Source: Streptomyces parvulus
GTDB taxonomy: Bacteria; Actinomycetota; Actinomycetes; Streptomycetales; Streptomycetaceae
Reading direction: 5' to 3'
NCBI RefSeq assembly: GCF_014648855.1
Contig: NZ_BMRX01000010.1
Location: 313,521-377,520 of the forward strand
Length of the DNA: 64,000 bases
The position numbers were made by a program, and so were the translations under genes. The first letter of the stretch is position 1; the number at the start of each line of letters is the position of its first letter. A model generated the notes under the pieces. The model saw nothing but the letters and a program-made list of their open reading frames with translations, had not been told where the DNA came from and searched no databases. This document shows, in pieces, positions 16,617 to 24,960 of this stretch.

Positions 16617-16927
16617 GCGCGCTGCTGGGCCGAGGGGCCGCCGGGCTTGTGGAAGGGGTCGTGCTCGACCAGGATCTTGTCCAGCCGCGCCTGGTCCACG
16701 CGGCTGACGATCTGCCCCACCTCCTGGCGGTCCCGGATGATCTTGGCCAGGGTGAAGGCCGAGGTGACGAGGTAGAGGACGGCGATGGCCAGGAAGGCGC
16801 GCACCCACGCGTCGGCCCGGAGCTGGTAGATGCCGATGGCGGTGGCGGCCATGGCCACGGAGAACGACGCCACGGCCTGGCCGTAGAAGGCCGCCGTGTT
16901 CTGCTGCTTGATCGGTGTGTCACTCAT
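16613..16927 (-). CDS. YiaA/YiaB-type two-helix membrane protein
   Basis: 104 residues. Two adjacent hydrophobic helices (about residues 14-33 and 42-62) separated by LRADAWVRAF, followed by a charged cytoplasmic tail, match the YiaAB two-helix domain. Function unknown. The ATG at 16927 begins MSDTPIKQQNTAAF; the ribosome binding site is weak. It lies between the acyl-CoA dehydrogenase (74 nt away) and the TetR gene, all on the minus strand, so it could be read through from the dehydrogenase. Confidence 0.8.
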   Translation of the reverse strand: MSDTPIKQQNTAAFYGQAVASFSVAMAATAIGIYQLRADAWVRAFLAIAVLYLVTSAFTLAKIIRDRQEVGQIVSRVDQARLDKILVEHDPFHKPGGPSAQQRA

Positions 16928-17001
16928 GGGTACAAGGATCGGCGGACGTGGCCCGCGCCACATCCGCCGCCGTACTCAGTCCGGGTACTCAGACCCGGCG
17001 C

Positions 17002-18153
17002 TCAGAAGGCCGAGACCCCCGTCAGCGCACGCCCGATGACCAGTTTCTGGATCTGGCTGGTGCCCTCGTACAGGGTCATCACGCGGGCGTCGCGCAGCAG
17101 CTTGCCGACCGGGTACTCGTCGATGTAGCCGTAGCCGCCGAAGACCTGGAGGGCGTTGTTGGCGGCGCGCACGGCGGCCTCCGAGGCGAACAGCTTGGCC
17201 TTGGAGGACTCGACGGCGAAGGGCTGCCCGCGGTCGACGAGGTCGGCGACCCGCCAGGTCAGCAGCCGGGCCGCGTCCACGTCGAGGGCGATGTCGCTGA
17301 TCAGCTCCTGCACCAGCTGGTGGCGGGCGATCGGCTTGCCGAACTGCTCCCGCTCCCCCGCGTACCCCACCGCCGCGTCCAGCGCGGCCTGGGCTATGCC
17401 CACGCAGCCGGCGGCGACCGACATCCGCCCCTTGGCGAGGGCGGACATGGCGACCGAGAAGCCCTTGCCCTCGGGCGCGAGCATCGCGGAGGCGGGCACG
17501 CGGACGTCCTCCAGGACCAGTTCGGCGGTGGCCTGGCCGCGCAGCCCGAGCTTGCCGTGGATGGTGCGCCGGGTCAGCCCCGGGGTGTCGGTGGGCACCA
17601 GGAAGGCGGAGACGCCCTTGTGGCCGGGGGCGTCGGTGGAACGGGCGAAGAGCAGCACGACGTCGGCCCAGGTGCCGTTGGTGATGAACATCTTGGTGCC
17701 GTTGACGACGTAGTCGTCGCCGTCGCGCACCGCGCGCGTGGAGAGGTTCCCCGCGTCCGAGCCGGTGCCGGGCTCGGTCAGGCCGAAGCAGCCGACGTAC
17801 TCGCCGGAGGTCAGCCCGGGCAGCCAGCGCCGCTTCTGCTCCTCGTCGCCCCAGGCGGCGACGGTCTTGGCGACCAGGCCGAGGGAGACGGAGACGATCC
17901 CGCGCACGGAGCTGTCGCCGCGCCCCAGCTCCTCCGTCACCAGGCAGTAGGCGAGGTGGTCGCCGCCGGAGCCGCCGTACTCCTCGTCGACGGTCAGGCC
18001 CAGGAAGCCGACCTCGCCGAGCTTCTTCACGATCGACCGGTCCACGTCCTCGGCGCGGTCCCAGGCGACGACGTGCGGGGCGATCTCGCGCTCCACGAAG
18101 TCCCGCGCGAGCCGCCGCACGGCGCTCTGCTCCTCGCTGAGCTCCAGATTCAT
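17002..18153 (-). CDS. Acyl-CoA dehydrogenase
   Basis: 383 residues, typical short-chain ACAD. The GCFGLTEPGTGSDAGN flavin/substrate loop is near residues 127-142, VNGTKMFITNGTWADV follows, and the C-terminus holds QVFGGYGYIDEYPVGKLLRDARV and YEGTSQIQKLVIGR, which contains the usual catalytic Glu of the butyryl/isobutyryl-CoA dehydrogenase branch. FAD-dependent beta-oxidation or branched-chain acyl-CoA oxidation. It is divergent from a TetR gene, and the 103-bp gap contains a strong inverted repeat. It does not look like the ACAD10/11-type enzyme at 4527. Confidence 0.92.
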   Translation of the reverse strand: MNLELSEEQSAVRRLARDFVEREIAPHVVAWDRAEDVDRSIVKKLGEVGFLGLTVDEEYGGSGGDHLAYCLVTEELGRGDSSVRGIVSVSLGLVAKTVAAWGDEEQKRRWLPGLTSGEYVGCFGLTEPGTGSDAGNLSTRAVRDGDDYVVNGTKMFITNGTWADVVLLFARSTDAPGHKGVSAFLVPTDTPGLTRRTIHGKLGLRGQATAELVLEDVRVPASAMLAPEGKGFSVAMSALAKGRMSVAAGCVGIAQAALDAAVGYAGEREQFGKPIARHQLVQELISDIALDVDAARLLTWRVADLVDRGQPFAVESSKAKLFASEAAVRAANNALQVFGGYGYIDEYPVGKLLRDARVMTLYEGTSQIQKLVIGRALTGVSAF

Positions 18154-18209
18154 GCCGAGTCACCCCACAGAAGACGGACCTTGACCGGTGGACCTTGAAA
18201 GACGGACCT

Positions 18210-18232
18210 TTAAATTAGCAGTGCTAGTTAAA
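18210..18232. promoter_or_regulatory. TetR operator between ACAD and TetR genes
   Basis: TTAAATTAGCA, a central G at 18221, then TGCTAGTTAAA: 11-nt arms with 9 of 11 pairs matched, the inner TAGCA/TGCTA perfect. It is AT-rich in an otherwise GC-rich region. It lies where the -35 of the leaderless TetR promoter (-10 TACTAT at 18244-18249) should be and 57 nt from the divergent ACAD start, so one regulator could silence both directions. Confidence 0.65.
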
Positions 18233-18256
18233 TGCCGCAGCCCTACTATGTGCGCC

Positions 18257-18898
18257 ATGGCCCGACCGCGCAAGCCCCTCCTCAGCACCGACCGGATCGT
18301 CGACAAGGCCCGCGCGCTGGTGGACGCGGAGGGGCTCGCGGCCGTCTCCACCCGCCGGCTCGCCGCGGAACTGGGCGTCAGCGGGCCCTCGCTCTACAAC
18401 CACTTCCGCACCAAGGACGAGATCCTTGAGGCCGTCGCCGACTCGGTGAGCGCGCAGGTGGACCTGTCGATGTTCGAGGACGGCCGGGAGTGGCGGACCG
18501 CGCTGCACGACTGGGCCGTCTCCTACCGTGCCGCCCTGCGCGACCACCCCAACATCGTCCCCGTCCTGGCCCACGGCCCCGGCCGCCGTCCGGCCGCGCT
18601 GCACCTCGCGGACGCCGTCTACGGCGCGATGGTCGCGGCCGGCTGGCCCCCGGCCCAGGCCACGTCCATCGGGGCGCTGATGCGGTACTTCATCATGGGC
18701 TCCGCGCTCGGCTCCTTCGCCGGGGGCTTCGTCGACGACGCGGGGGCCTACGATCCCGCCGACTACCCGCACCTCCAGCAGGCCCACCTCCTGGCCGAGC
18801 AGCAGGAGAAGATCGACGAGCGGGCCTTCGATACCGGGCTGACGGCCCTGCTGGACGGGCTGGCCCAGCAGTACGCGCAGGTGGCGCGGAGCGGCTGA
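18257..18898 (+). CDS. TetR-family regulator (Tet-type C-terminal domain)
   Basis: 213 residues. HTH at about residues 10-57 (VSTRRLAAELGVSGPSLYNHFRTK), then a long TetR_C-type domain ending near LLDGLAQQYAQVARSG. Divergent from the acyl-CoA dehydrogenase; the palindrome at 18210-18232 sits between them. The ATG at 18257 has no Shine-Dalgarno; TACTAT at 18244-18249 lies 7 nt upstream, pointing to a leaderless mRNA. Likely a local repressor of the acyl-CoA dehydrogenase responding to its substrate or product. Confidence 0.87.
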   Translation: MARPRKPLLSTDRIVDKARALVDAEGLAAVSTRRLAAELGVSGPSLYNHFRTKDEILEAVADSVSAQVDLSMFEDGREWRTALHDWAVSYRAALRDHPNIVPVLAHGPGRRPAALHLADAVYGAMVAAGWPPAQATSIGALMRYFIMGSALGSFAGGFVDDAGAYDPADYPHLQQAHLLAEQQEKIDERAFDTGLTALLDGLAQQYAQVARSG

Positions 18899-18945
18899 GG
18901 ACACTTCGGCGCCCGCCGAACCGTGCGTGCCCCATCCTGGAACGC

Positions 18946-19659
18946 ATGACCGAGAAGGACGCCGGGGCGCCCGGCCTCGCGCGGCTGGCGGCGCTGATCG
19001 CGGACGAGACCCGCGCCGCCTGCCTGCTGGCGCTGCTGGACGGGCGGGCGTGGACCGCCGGCGAGCTGGCCCGGCACGCCGGGGTCGCCGCGTCGACGGT
19101 CAGCGAGCACCTGGGCAAGCTCGTCGCGGGCGGACTGCTCGCCGAGGAGCGCCAGGGCCGGCACCGGTACGTGCGGCTGGCGGACGAGCGGGTCGCGCAC
19201 CTGGTCGAGGACCTGGCGGCGCAGGTCGCGCCGGAGGCCGCCGCCCGGCGGCCGCACACCCTGCGGGCGTCGGGCGCGGGATCGGCGATGGCCCGGGGGC
19301 GCACCTGCTACGACCATCTCGCCGGGCGGCTCGGCATCGCGGTCACCGACGCCCTGACGGGACGCGGGCTGCTGCGCCAGGACACCGGCTTCGCGCTGAC
19401 CGACGCCGGGCTCGGCTGGTTCCGCGCCGCCGGCATCGCGCTGACGCCCACGGGCCGCCGTCCGCTGGCGCGCGCCTGCCTCGACTGGACCGAACGGCGC
19501 CCGCACCTCGCTGGCGTGGCGGGCGCGGCCCTGTGCCGGCACGCCCTGGACAGCGGCTGGTGCGTGCGCATCGGCTCGGAGCGGGCGGTGAAGGTCACGC
19601 CGGCCGGTGAGGCCGCGCTGTCCGGGCTGCTGGGCATCGATCCGGTGGCGCTGCGCTGA
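18946..19659 (+). CDS. ArsR-family winged-helix regulator
   Basis: 237 residues. The N-terminal 100 residues are an ArsR-type winged helix (ARLAALIADETRAACLLALL, then AGVAASTVSEHLGKL and GRHRYVRL as the wing). No metal-binding Cys cluster is seen in helix 3, so this is not a classical metal sensor. The C-terminal half, with CLDWTERRPHLAGVAGAALC, is the extension found in ArsR-like proteins of actinobacteria that may sense organic ligands. ATG at 18946 lacks a Shine-Dalgarno; CATCCT ends 7 nt upstream. The downstream EamA transporter may be its target. Confidence 0.82.
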   Translation: MTEKDAGAPGLARLAALIADETRAACLLALLDGRAWTAGELARHAGVAASTVSEHLGKLVAGGLLAEERQGRHRYVRLADERVAHLVEDLAAQVAPEAAARRPHTLRASGAGSAMARGRTCYDHLAGRLGIAVTDALTGRGLLRQDTGFALTDAGLGWFRAAGIALTPTGRRPLARACLDWTERRPHLAGVAGAALCRHALDSGWCVRIGSERAVKVTPAGEAALSGLLGIDPVALR

Positions 19660-19774
19660 GCCGGCGGCGCCGTCGGCCGTCCGGAAGGGGCGACGTCCGA
19701 CATCCGAGACGTCCGAATCCGCGAGGTCCGAAATCCGCGAGCCCGAGAGGCCGTCGCGTCCTACCGTCTGGAGC

Positions 19775-20752
19775 ATGATGACCACCGCCCGCCCGTCCCC
19801 CTCCGCCGCCTCGGCCTCCGGCCGCCGTTCGCAACTGCTCGCCGCCGGAGCGGCCACGGTGACCGTCGTCCTGTGGGCCTCGGCCTTCGTCTCCATCCGC
19901 AGCGCCGGCGAGGCCTACTCGCCGGGTGCGCTGGCCCTCGGGCGGCTGCTGGCCGGCGCGGTGACCCTCGGCCTGATCTGCCTGGTGCGCCGGGCCGGAC
20001 TGCCGCCGCGGCCGGCCTGGCGGGGGATCGCGATATCGGGGCTGCTCTGGTTCGGCTTCTACATGATGGCGCTGAACTGGGGCGAGCAGCAGGTGGACGC
20101 CGGCACCGCCGCGCTGGTGGTCAACGTCGGCCCGATCCTCATCGCGCTGCTCGGCGCCCGGCTGCTCGGCGACGCGCTGCCGCCGCGGCTGGTGGCGGGG
20201 ATGGCGGTGTCCTTCGCCGGCGCCGTGACCGTGGGCCTGTCGATGTCGGGCGAGGGCGGTTCCTCGCTGTTCGGGGTGGTGCTGTGCCTGCTGGCCGCGG
20301 TGGCGTACGCGGGCGGGGTGGTCGCCCAGAAGCCCGCGCTGGGCCACGCCACCGCCCTCCAGGTGACGACGTTCGGGTGCCTGACCGGTGCGGTGCTGTG
20401 CCTGCCGTTCGCCGGGCAGCTGGTGCACGAGGCGGCCGAGGCGCCCGTCTCCGCGACGCTGAACATGCTGTACCTGGGCGTGTTCCCGACCGCGCTGGCC
20501 TTCACCACGTGGGCGTACGCGCTGGCCCGGACGACCGCCGGGCGCATGGGCGCGACCACGTACGCGGTGCCCGCCCTGGTCGTCCTGATGTCGTGGCTGG
20601 CGCTCGGTGAGGTGCCGGGCCCGCTCACCCTGGCGGGCGGCGCGCTGTGCCTGGCCGGGGTCGCGGTGTCGCGGTCCCGGCGGCGGGCGCGGACCGCGGC
20701 GCCGGACGGAGCGGTGGCGCCGCGGCCCAGGGACACCTCGCGGTCAGCGTGA
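19775..20752 (+). CDS. EamA-family DMT transporter
   Basis: 325 residues with ten predicted helices in two EamA repeats (about residues 25-160 and 170-305). Conserved EamA features include WASAFVSIRSAGEAYSPGAL in helices 1-2 and the LNWGEQQVDAGTAALVVNVGP segment. Probably exports amino acids or small metabolites. A TACCGT at 19762-19767 lies 7 nt before the ATG at 19775, so the transcript may be leaderless; the alternative ATG at 19778 differs by one codon. Its 3' end overlaps the convergent MHS transporter by 9 nt. Confidence 0.85.
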   Translation: MMTTARPSPSAASASGRRSQLLAAGAATVTVVLWASAFVSIRSAGEAYSPGALALGRLLAGAVTLGLICLVRRAGLPPRPAWRGIAISGLLWFGFYMMALNWGEQQVDAGTAALVVNVGPILIALLGARLLGDALPPRLVAGMAVSFAGAVTVGLSMSGEGGSSLFGVVLCLLAAVAYAGGVVAQKPALGHATALQVTTFGCLTGAVLCLPFAGQLVHEAAEAPVSATLNMLYLGVFPTALAFTTWAYALARTTAGRMGATTYAVPALVVLMSWLALGEVPGPLTLAGGALCLAGVAVSRSRRRARTAAPDGAVAPRPRDTSRSA

Positions 20753-22069
20753 ACGCGCCCGGCCCGCCAGCACCTTGATGGAGACCAGGGCGATCACCGA
20801 CAGCGCGATGATGTAGCCGGAGACGGCCAGCGAGGTCCCCGTCGCCTCCAGGAGCAGCACCATGACGAACGGCGCCAGCCCGCCCCCGCCCACGGCGGCG
20901 ATCTGGTAGCCGAGGGAGGCGCCGGTGTAGCGCATCTCCGGCGTGAACAGCTCGGCGAACAGGGCGGCCTGGGGGCCGTACATGATGCTGAGGAAGCAGC
21001 TGGCGACGAAGGTGCCGACGGCCAGCCACACCAGCGAACCGGTGTCGATGAGCAGGAACAGGGGCACGGCCCAGACGGCGATTCCGGCCGCGCCGACGGT
21101 GTAGACCCGGATGCGGCCGAACCGGTCGGACAGGGCGGCGGAGACCGGGATCAGCACCAGCTGGGTGAGGCTGACGCAGAGCGAGACGGCGAGCACCGCG
21201 CCGTGCTCCATGTCCAGTTCGCGGGTCGTGTAGTCGAGGACGCCGGTGATGAGGATGTAGAACGTCGCGGTGTTCACGGCGAAGGAGCCGCCGGCCAGCA
21301 GGACGGTGCCGAGGTGATCGCGCACGATGACGCGCAGTGGCGAGGTCTGCTCGCCCTGCTCCTTCTTCGCCAGCGACCGCTCGGCCTCCCGGAACTCCGG
21401 GGTCTCCTCGACGCGGGTGTGGATGTACCGAGCGAGCCCCAGGACGAGCAGACCGACCAGAAACGGCACCCGCCAGCCCCAGGCCTCGAAGGCCGGCTCG
21501 GAGGTGAAGGCGCCTGCCAGCAGGAAGACGGTGTTGGCGGTGACGACGCCGATGGGCACACCGAGCTGGACGACGCTGCCGTAGATGCCGCGCTTGCCCT
21601 CGGGGGCGTACTCGGTGGCCAGCAGCATCGCGCCGCCCCACTGGGCGCCGACGGCGACGCCCTGGGCGATGCGCAGCAGGACGAGCAGGATCGGGGCGGC
21701 CACGCCGATCGTCTCGTACGTGGGCAGCAGCCCGATTCCGGTGGTGGCCACGCCCATCAGGGTGAGCGCGAGGACCAGCATGGGCTTGCGGCCCTTCTTG
21801 TCGCCGAGCTGCCCGGCGACGATGCCGCCGATCGGGCGGGCGAGGAAGCCGACGGCGAAGGTGGCGAAGGCGGCCAGGACACCGGCGGTGGAGCTGCCGG
21901 CCGGGAAGTAGAGGTCGCCGAGGACCAGGGCGGCGGCGATGCCGAAGACGAAGTAGTCGTACCACTCGACGGCCGACGCGAGGGCCGCCGCGGTGGCCAC
22001 GCGCCGCCGGTTGGGGGCGGCCGCCGCCGTGGTGGCGGGGCGGGGCTGAGCGGAGGGGGTGGTGTCCAT
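20744..22069 (-). CDS. MHS-family metabolite:proton symporter (MFS)
   Basis: 441 residues with twelve helices. The family signature is strong: AVEWYDYFVFGIAAALVLG in helix 1, the GDKKGRKPML loop between helices 2 and 3, and AQGVAVGAQWGGAMLLATEY in helix 4. MHS transporters import carboxylates and related metabolites (citrate, ketoglutarate, shikimate, proline/betaine). The ATG at 22069 is chosen because the upstream in-frame sequence is Pro-rich and lacks a signal; GGAG-like signals are weak. An operator-like GACCGGACGG palindrome is 106-123 nt upstream. Confidence 0.88.
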   Translation of the reverse strand: MDTTPSAQPRPATTAAAAPNRRRVATAAALASAVEWYDYFVFGIAAALVLGDLYFPAGSSTAGVLAAFATFAVGFLARPIGGIVAGQLGDKKGRKPMLVLALTLMGVATTGIGLLPTYETIGVAAPILLVLLRIAQGVAVGAQWGGAMLLATEYAPEGKRGIYGSVVQLGVPIGVVTANTVFLLAGAFTSEPAFEAWGWRVPFLVGLLVLGLARYIHTRVEETPEFREAERSLAKKEQGEQTSPLRVIVRDHLGTVLLAGGSFAVNTATFYILITGVLDYTTRELDMEHGAVLAVSLCVSLTQLVLIPVSAALSDRFGRIRVYTVGAAGIAVWAVPLFLLIDTGSLVWLAVGTFVASCFLSIMYGPQAALFAELFTPEMRYTGASLGYQIAAVGGGGLAPFVMVLLLEATGTSLAVSGYIIALSVIALVSIKVLAGRARSR

Positions 22070-22174
22070 ACGGGCACGCTCCGGTGGGTGCGGGGGGACG
22101 TGGGGCGTGGGACTTGGGGCGTACGCGGGGACGTCGGGGTGGGGAGGGGACGCCGGGGAAACGTTTCGGGGAAC

Positions 22175-22192
22175 GTACTGACCGGACGGTAT
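22175..22192. promoter_or_regulatory. Operator-like palindrome upstream of MHS transporter
   Basis: GTACTGACCGGACGGTAT matches 15 of 18 positions of the consensus ATACCGACCGGTCGGTAT seen at 3438 and 31916. It lies between the transporter start (22069) and the terminator at 22267, in a plausible promoter position. Internal symmetry is lower than at 3438. Confidence 0.4.
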
Positions 22193-22266
22193 GGGGTCAA
22201 CAGTCGTGCCGGATGTTCGTGGAACCGCCACCGGGACGGCACGGGAGCGCGCGGGCACGCGGAACG

Positions 22267-22292
22267 GGGCGCCGGGACGGATCCCGGCGCCC
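22267..22292 (-). terminator. Rho-independent-type hairpin after alcohol dehydrogenase gene
   Basis: GGGCGCCGGGA (22267-22277) and TCCCGGCGCCC (22282-22292) form a perfect 11-bp stem with a CGGA loop, 39 nt past the stop of the minus-strand dehydrogenase gene. There is no T-run. Confidence 0.7.
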
Positions 22293-22330
22293 TCGGCGCG
22301 GTGCGGCTCTGTGCGGCTCCGCGCGGCGGC

Positions 22331-23428
22331 CTAGAAGACCACCAGCGCCCGGCCGCCCTTGCCCGCCAGCATGTTCTCGAAGGCCGCGGGGATGCCGTCC
22401 AGCGCGATGCGCTCCGTGACCAGGGCGCCGAGGTCGAGGCGTCCCGCGCGGACGTGTTCGGCCAGGACGGGGAGTTCGCGGGCCGGGTCGGCGTTGCCGT
22501 AGACGCAGCCGGAGAGGGTGCGGCCCCAGTGGAAGATCTCCAGGGCGTTGAAGGTGACCTGCTGGTCCTTGCCGCCGATGCCGACCACGGTGGTGCGCCC
22601 GCCGCGCCGGGTGGATTCCCAGGCGGTGCGGATGGTGGCCGCGCGGCCCACGCACTCGACGGCGACGTCGACGCCCTGCTTGCCGGTGAGGGCGCGGATC
22701 TCGCGGGCGGTGGTGTCGGAGGCGATGAGGTAGTCGGTGGCGCCGGCCGCGCGGGCCAGCTCCTCCTTCTCCGCGGACACGTCCACGGCGACGATCTTCG
22801 AGGCGCCCGCGATCCGGGCCGCCTGGAGGGCGGCGAGGCCCACTCCCCCGGCGCCGAAGACCGCGACCGTCTCGCCCTCGCGCACCTTGGCCGAGTGGTG
22901 GACCGCGCCGTAGCCGGTGAGGACGGCGCAGCCCAGCAGCGCGGCGTCGGTGAGCGGGATGCCGTCCGGGGCGGGCAGCACGCAGCCGGCGTCCACCACC
23001 GTCTCCTCGGCGAACGCGGCGACGTTCAGGCCGGGGTGCAGGTCGGTGCCGTCGTCCGCGCGGCGGGCGTGCACGTGCGCGGCGCCGGCCAGGGCGTTCG
23101 CGCACAGCCAGACCTCGCCGAGCGCGCAGGCGTGGCAGGAGCCGCAGGACGGCGCCCAGTTGAGGACGACGCGGTCACCGGGCGCGACGTGGGTGACGCC
23201 CTCGCCGACGGACAGGACGGTCCCGGCGCCCTCGTGGCCGAGGACGGCGGGGAGCGGCACGCGCATGGTGCCGTTGGACAGGGACAGGTCGGAGTGGCAG
23301 ACCCCGGCGGCGGCGAGCCGCACCCGCACCCGGCCGGGGCCCGGTTCGGGCAGCTCGATCCCGGTGACCTCCAGCGGGGCGCCTACGGCGGGTACGACGG
23401 CGGCACGGACAGCGGTACGGACGGCCAT
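22331..23428 (-). CDS. Zinc-dependent alcohol dehydrogenase (class III-like)
   Basis: 365 residues, medium-chain dehydrogenase. Catalytic zinc ligands C44 and H65-E66; structural zinc lobe CGSCHAC with C95, C98, C101 and C109. The Rossmann motif GAGGVG follows and ends the adenine-binding strand with VAVDVS, so NAD is expected. The glutathione-independent FDH or mycothiol-dependent formaldehyde dehydrogenase branch is the closest type I recognise; the real alcohol is unknown. It starts 20 nt after the aldehyde dehydrogenase stop, so the pair converts alcohol to aldehyde to acid in one operon. A hairpin terminator follows. Confidence 0.88.
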   Translation of the reverse strand: MAVRTAVRAAVVPAVGAPLEVTGIELPEPGPGRVRVRLAAAGVCHSDLSLSNGTMRVPLPAVLGHEGAGTVLSVGEGVTHVAPGDRVVLNWAPSCGSCHACALGEVWLCANALAGAAHVHARRADDGTDLHPGLNVAAFAEETVVDAGCVLPAPDGIPLTDAALLGCAVLTGYGAVHHSAKVREGETVAVFGAGGVGLAALQAARIAGASKIVAVDVSAEKEELARAAGATDYLIASDTTAREIRALTGKQGVDVAVECVGRAATIRTAWESTRRGGRTTVVGIGGKDQQVTFNALEIFHWGRTLSGCVYGNADPARELPVLAEHVRAGRLDLGALVTERIALDGIPAAFENMLAGKGGRALVVF

Positions 23429-23448
23429 GGCGTGGGCAACTCCCCTGG

Positions 23449-24837
23449 CTAGAACTGGAGGGACTTGGTCTGGAGGTACTCGGTGAGGCCGTGCGCGCCC
23501 AGTTCGCGGCCCACGCCGGACTGCTTGTAGCCGCCGAAGGGCGCCAGCGGGTTGAACCGGCCGCCGTTGATGTCGACCTGCCCGGTCTCCATCCGGCGCG
23601 CGAAGGCGACCGCCTCGGCCTCCTCCCCCGCCCAGACGGCGCCGGCCAGGCCGTACACCGTGCCGTTGGCGATCCGCAGGGCGTCCTCCTCGTCCTCGTA
23701 GCGCAGGACGGACAGGACGGGTCCGAAGATCTCCTCCTGGGCGACGGTCATGTCCTCGGTGACGTCGGCGAGGACCGTCGGGGAGACGAAGTAACCCTGC
23801 TCCTGCGGGGCTTCGGGGCCGCCCGCGACGATCCGCGCCCCCTCGGCGACGCCCTTCTCGATGTATCCGCGCACGCGCTCCCGCTGCTTGGCGTTGACGA
23901 CCGGGCCGATCCGGTCGCCGTACTTCGCGGCGGCCTCGGCGGCCAGCGCCACCGCCTCGTCGTACTGGTCGCGGTGGACGAGCATGCGGGTCCAGGCGCT
24001 GCAGGTCTGACCGGAGTTGGACATGACGTTGGCGACGCCGACGTTCACGGCCTTGGCCAGGTCGGCGCTGGGCAGGATGACGTTGGCGGACTTGCCGCCG
24101 AGTTCGAGGGCGACGTTCTTGACGGCGGCGCCTGCGAGGGCGCCGATGCGCCGGCCGACGGCGGTCGAGCCGGTGAAGGAGACCAGGTCGACGCCGGGGT
24201 GCTCGGCGAGGGCCTGGCCGGCGACCGGGCCGAGGCCGGTGACCAGGTTGAAGACGCCCGCGGGGACGCCGGCCTCGTGGACCGCCTCGGCGAAGAGCTG
24301 GGCGGTGAGCGGGGTGTCCTCGGCGGGCTTCAGCACGACGGTGCAGCCGGCCGCGAGCGCCGGGGCGACCTTGGCGACGATCTGGTGCAGCGGGTAGTTC
24401 CACGGGGTGATGGCGCCGACGACGCCGACGGGCTCGTGGTGCACGACGGAGTTGCCGACCTTCTCCTCGAAGGCGTACGTCGCCGTCAGCTCGGCGTAGG
24501 AGCCCGCGACCGCGATGGGGGCGGCGGCGTGCACGGCCTGGGAGAACTTCAGCGGCGAGCCCAGTTCGGCGGTGACCGTCTCGGCCACCTCGTCCTTGCG
24601 GGCGACCAGGACGTCCCGCAGCGCGGCCAGCCGGGCCGCGCGCTCGGCGGGCGGGGTGGCCGCCCACCCCGGCAGGGCGGCGCGGGCCGCGCGCACGGCG
24701 GTGTCGACGTCCAGGGCGGTGCCGGCGGGGACCCTGCCGATCACCTGCTCGTCGACCGGGTTCACGACGTCGATCGCGTCCCGTCCGTCGGCGGGCCGCC
24801 AGGCGCCGTCGATGTACATGCCGTCGTGTGCCTTCAT
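23449..24837 (-). CDS. NAD(P)-dependent aldehyde dehydrogenase
   Basis: 462 residues, complete ALDH fold. Oxyanion region PWNYPL near 145-150, the general base E245 in LELGGK, and the catalytic C279 in SNSGQTCSAW; the cofactor clamp FTGSTAVGRRIG is at 221-232. It oxidises an aldehyde to the carboxylate. The SNSGQTC variant is typical of betaine/aminobutyraldehyde and general aldehyde dehydrogenases. It lies upstream of the zinc alcohol dehydrogenase in one minus-strand operon and 123 nt from the ABC ATPase gene. ATG at 24837 has GGAGGG about 5 nt upstream. Confidence 0.92.
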   Translation of the reverse strand: MKAHDGMYIDGAWRPADGRDAIDVVNPVDEQVIGRVPAGTALDVDTAVRAARAALPGWAATPPAERAARLAALRDVLVARKDEVAETVTAELGSPLKFSQAVHAAAPIAVAGSYAELTATYAFEEKVGNSVVHHEPVGVVGAITPWNYPLHQIVAKVAPALAAGCTVVLKPAEDTPLTAQLFAEAVHEAGVPAGVFNLVTGLGPVAGQALAEHPGVDLVSFTGSTAVGRRIGALAGAAVKNVALELGGKSANVILPSADLAKAVNVGVANVMSNSGQTCSAWTRMLVHRDQYDEAVALAAEAAAKYGDRIGPVVNAKQRERVRGYIEKGVAEGARIVAGGPEAPQEQGYFVSPTVLADVTEDMTVAQEEIFGPVLSVLRYEDEEDALRIANGTVYGLAGAVWAGEEAEAVAFARRMETGQVDINGGRFNPLAPFGGYKQSGVGRELGAHGLTEYLQTKSLQF

Positions 24838-24960
24838 CGGGTTCCCTCCGGGCGGGCCTCGTCGTCCGGCCCCAAACTAGCGCCGATAGTTTTACGGCAC
24901 CAGGGGCTGCCCCGATGGTGGCGCGGCTCACCCCTGTCCGGGGGGCCGGGCCCGGCGGGT

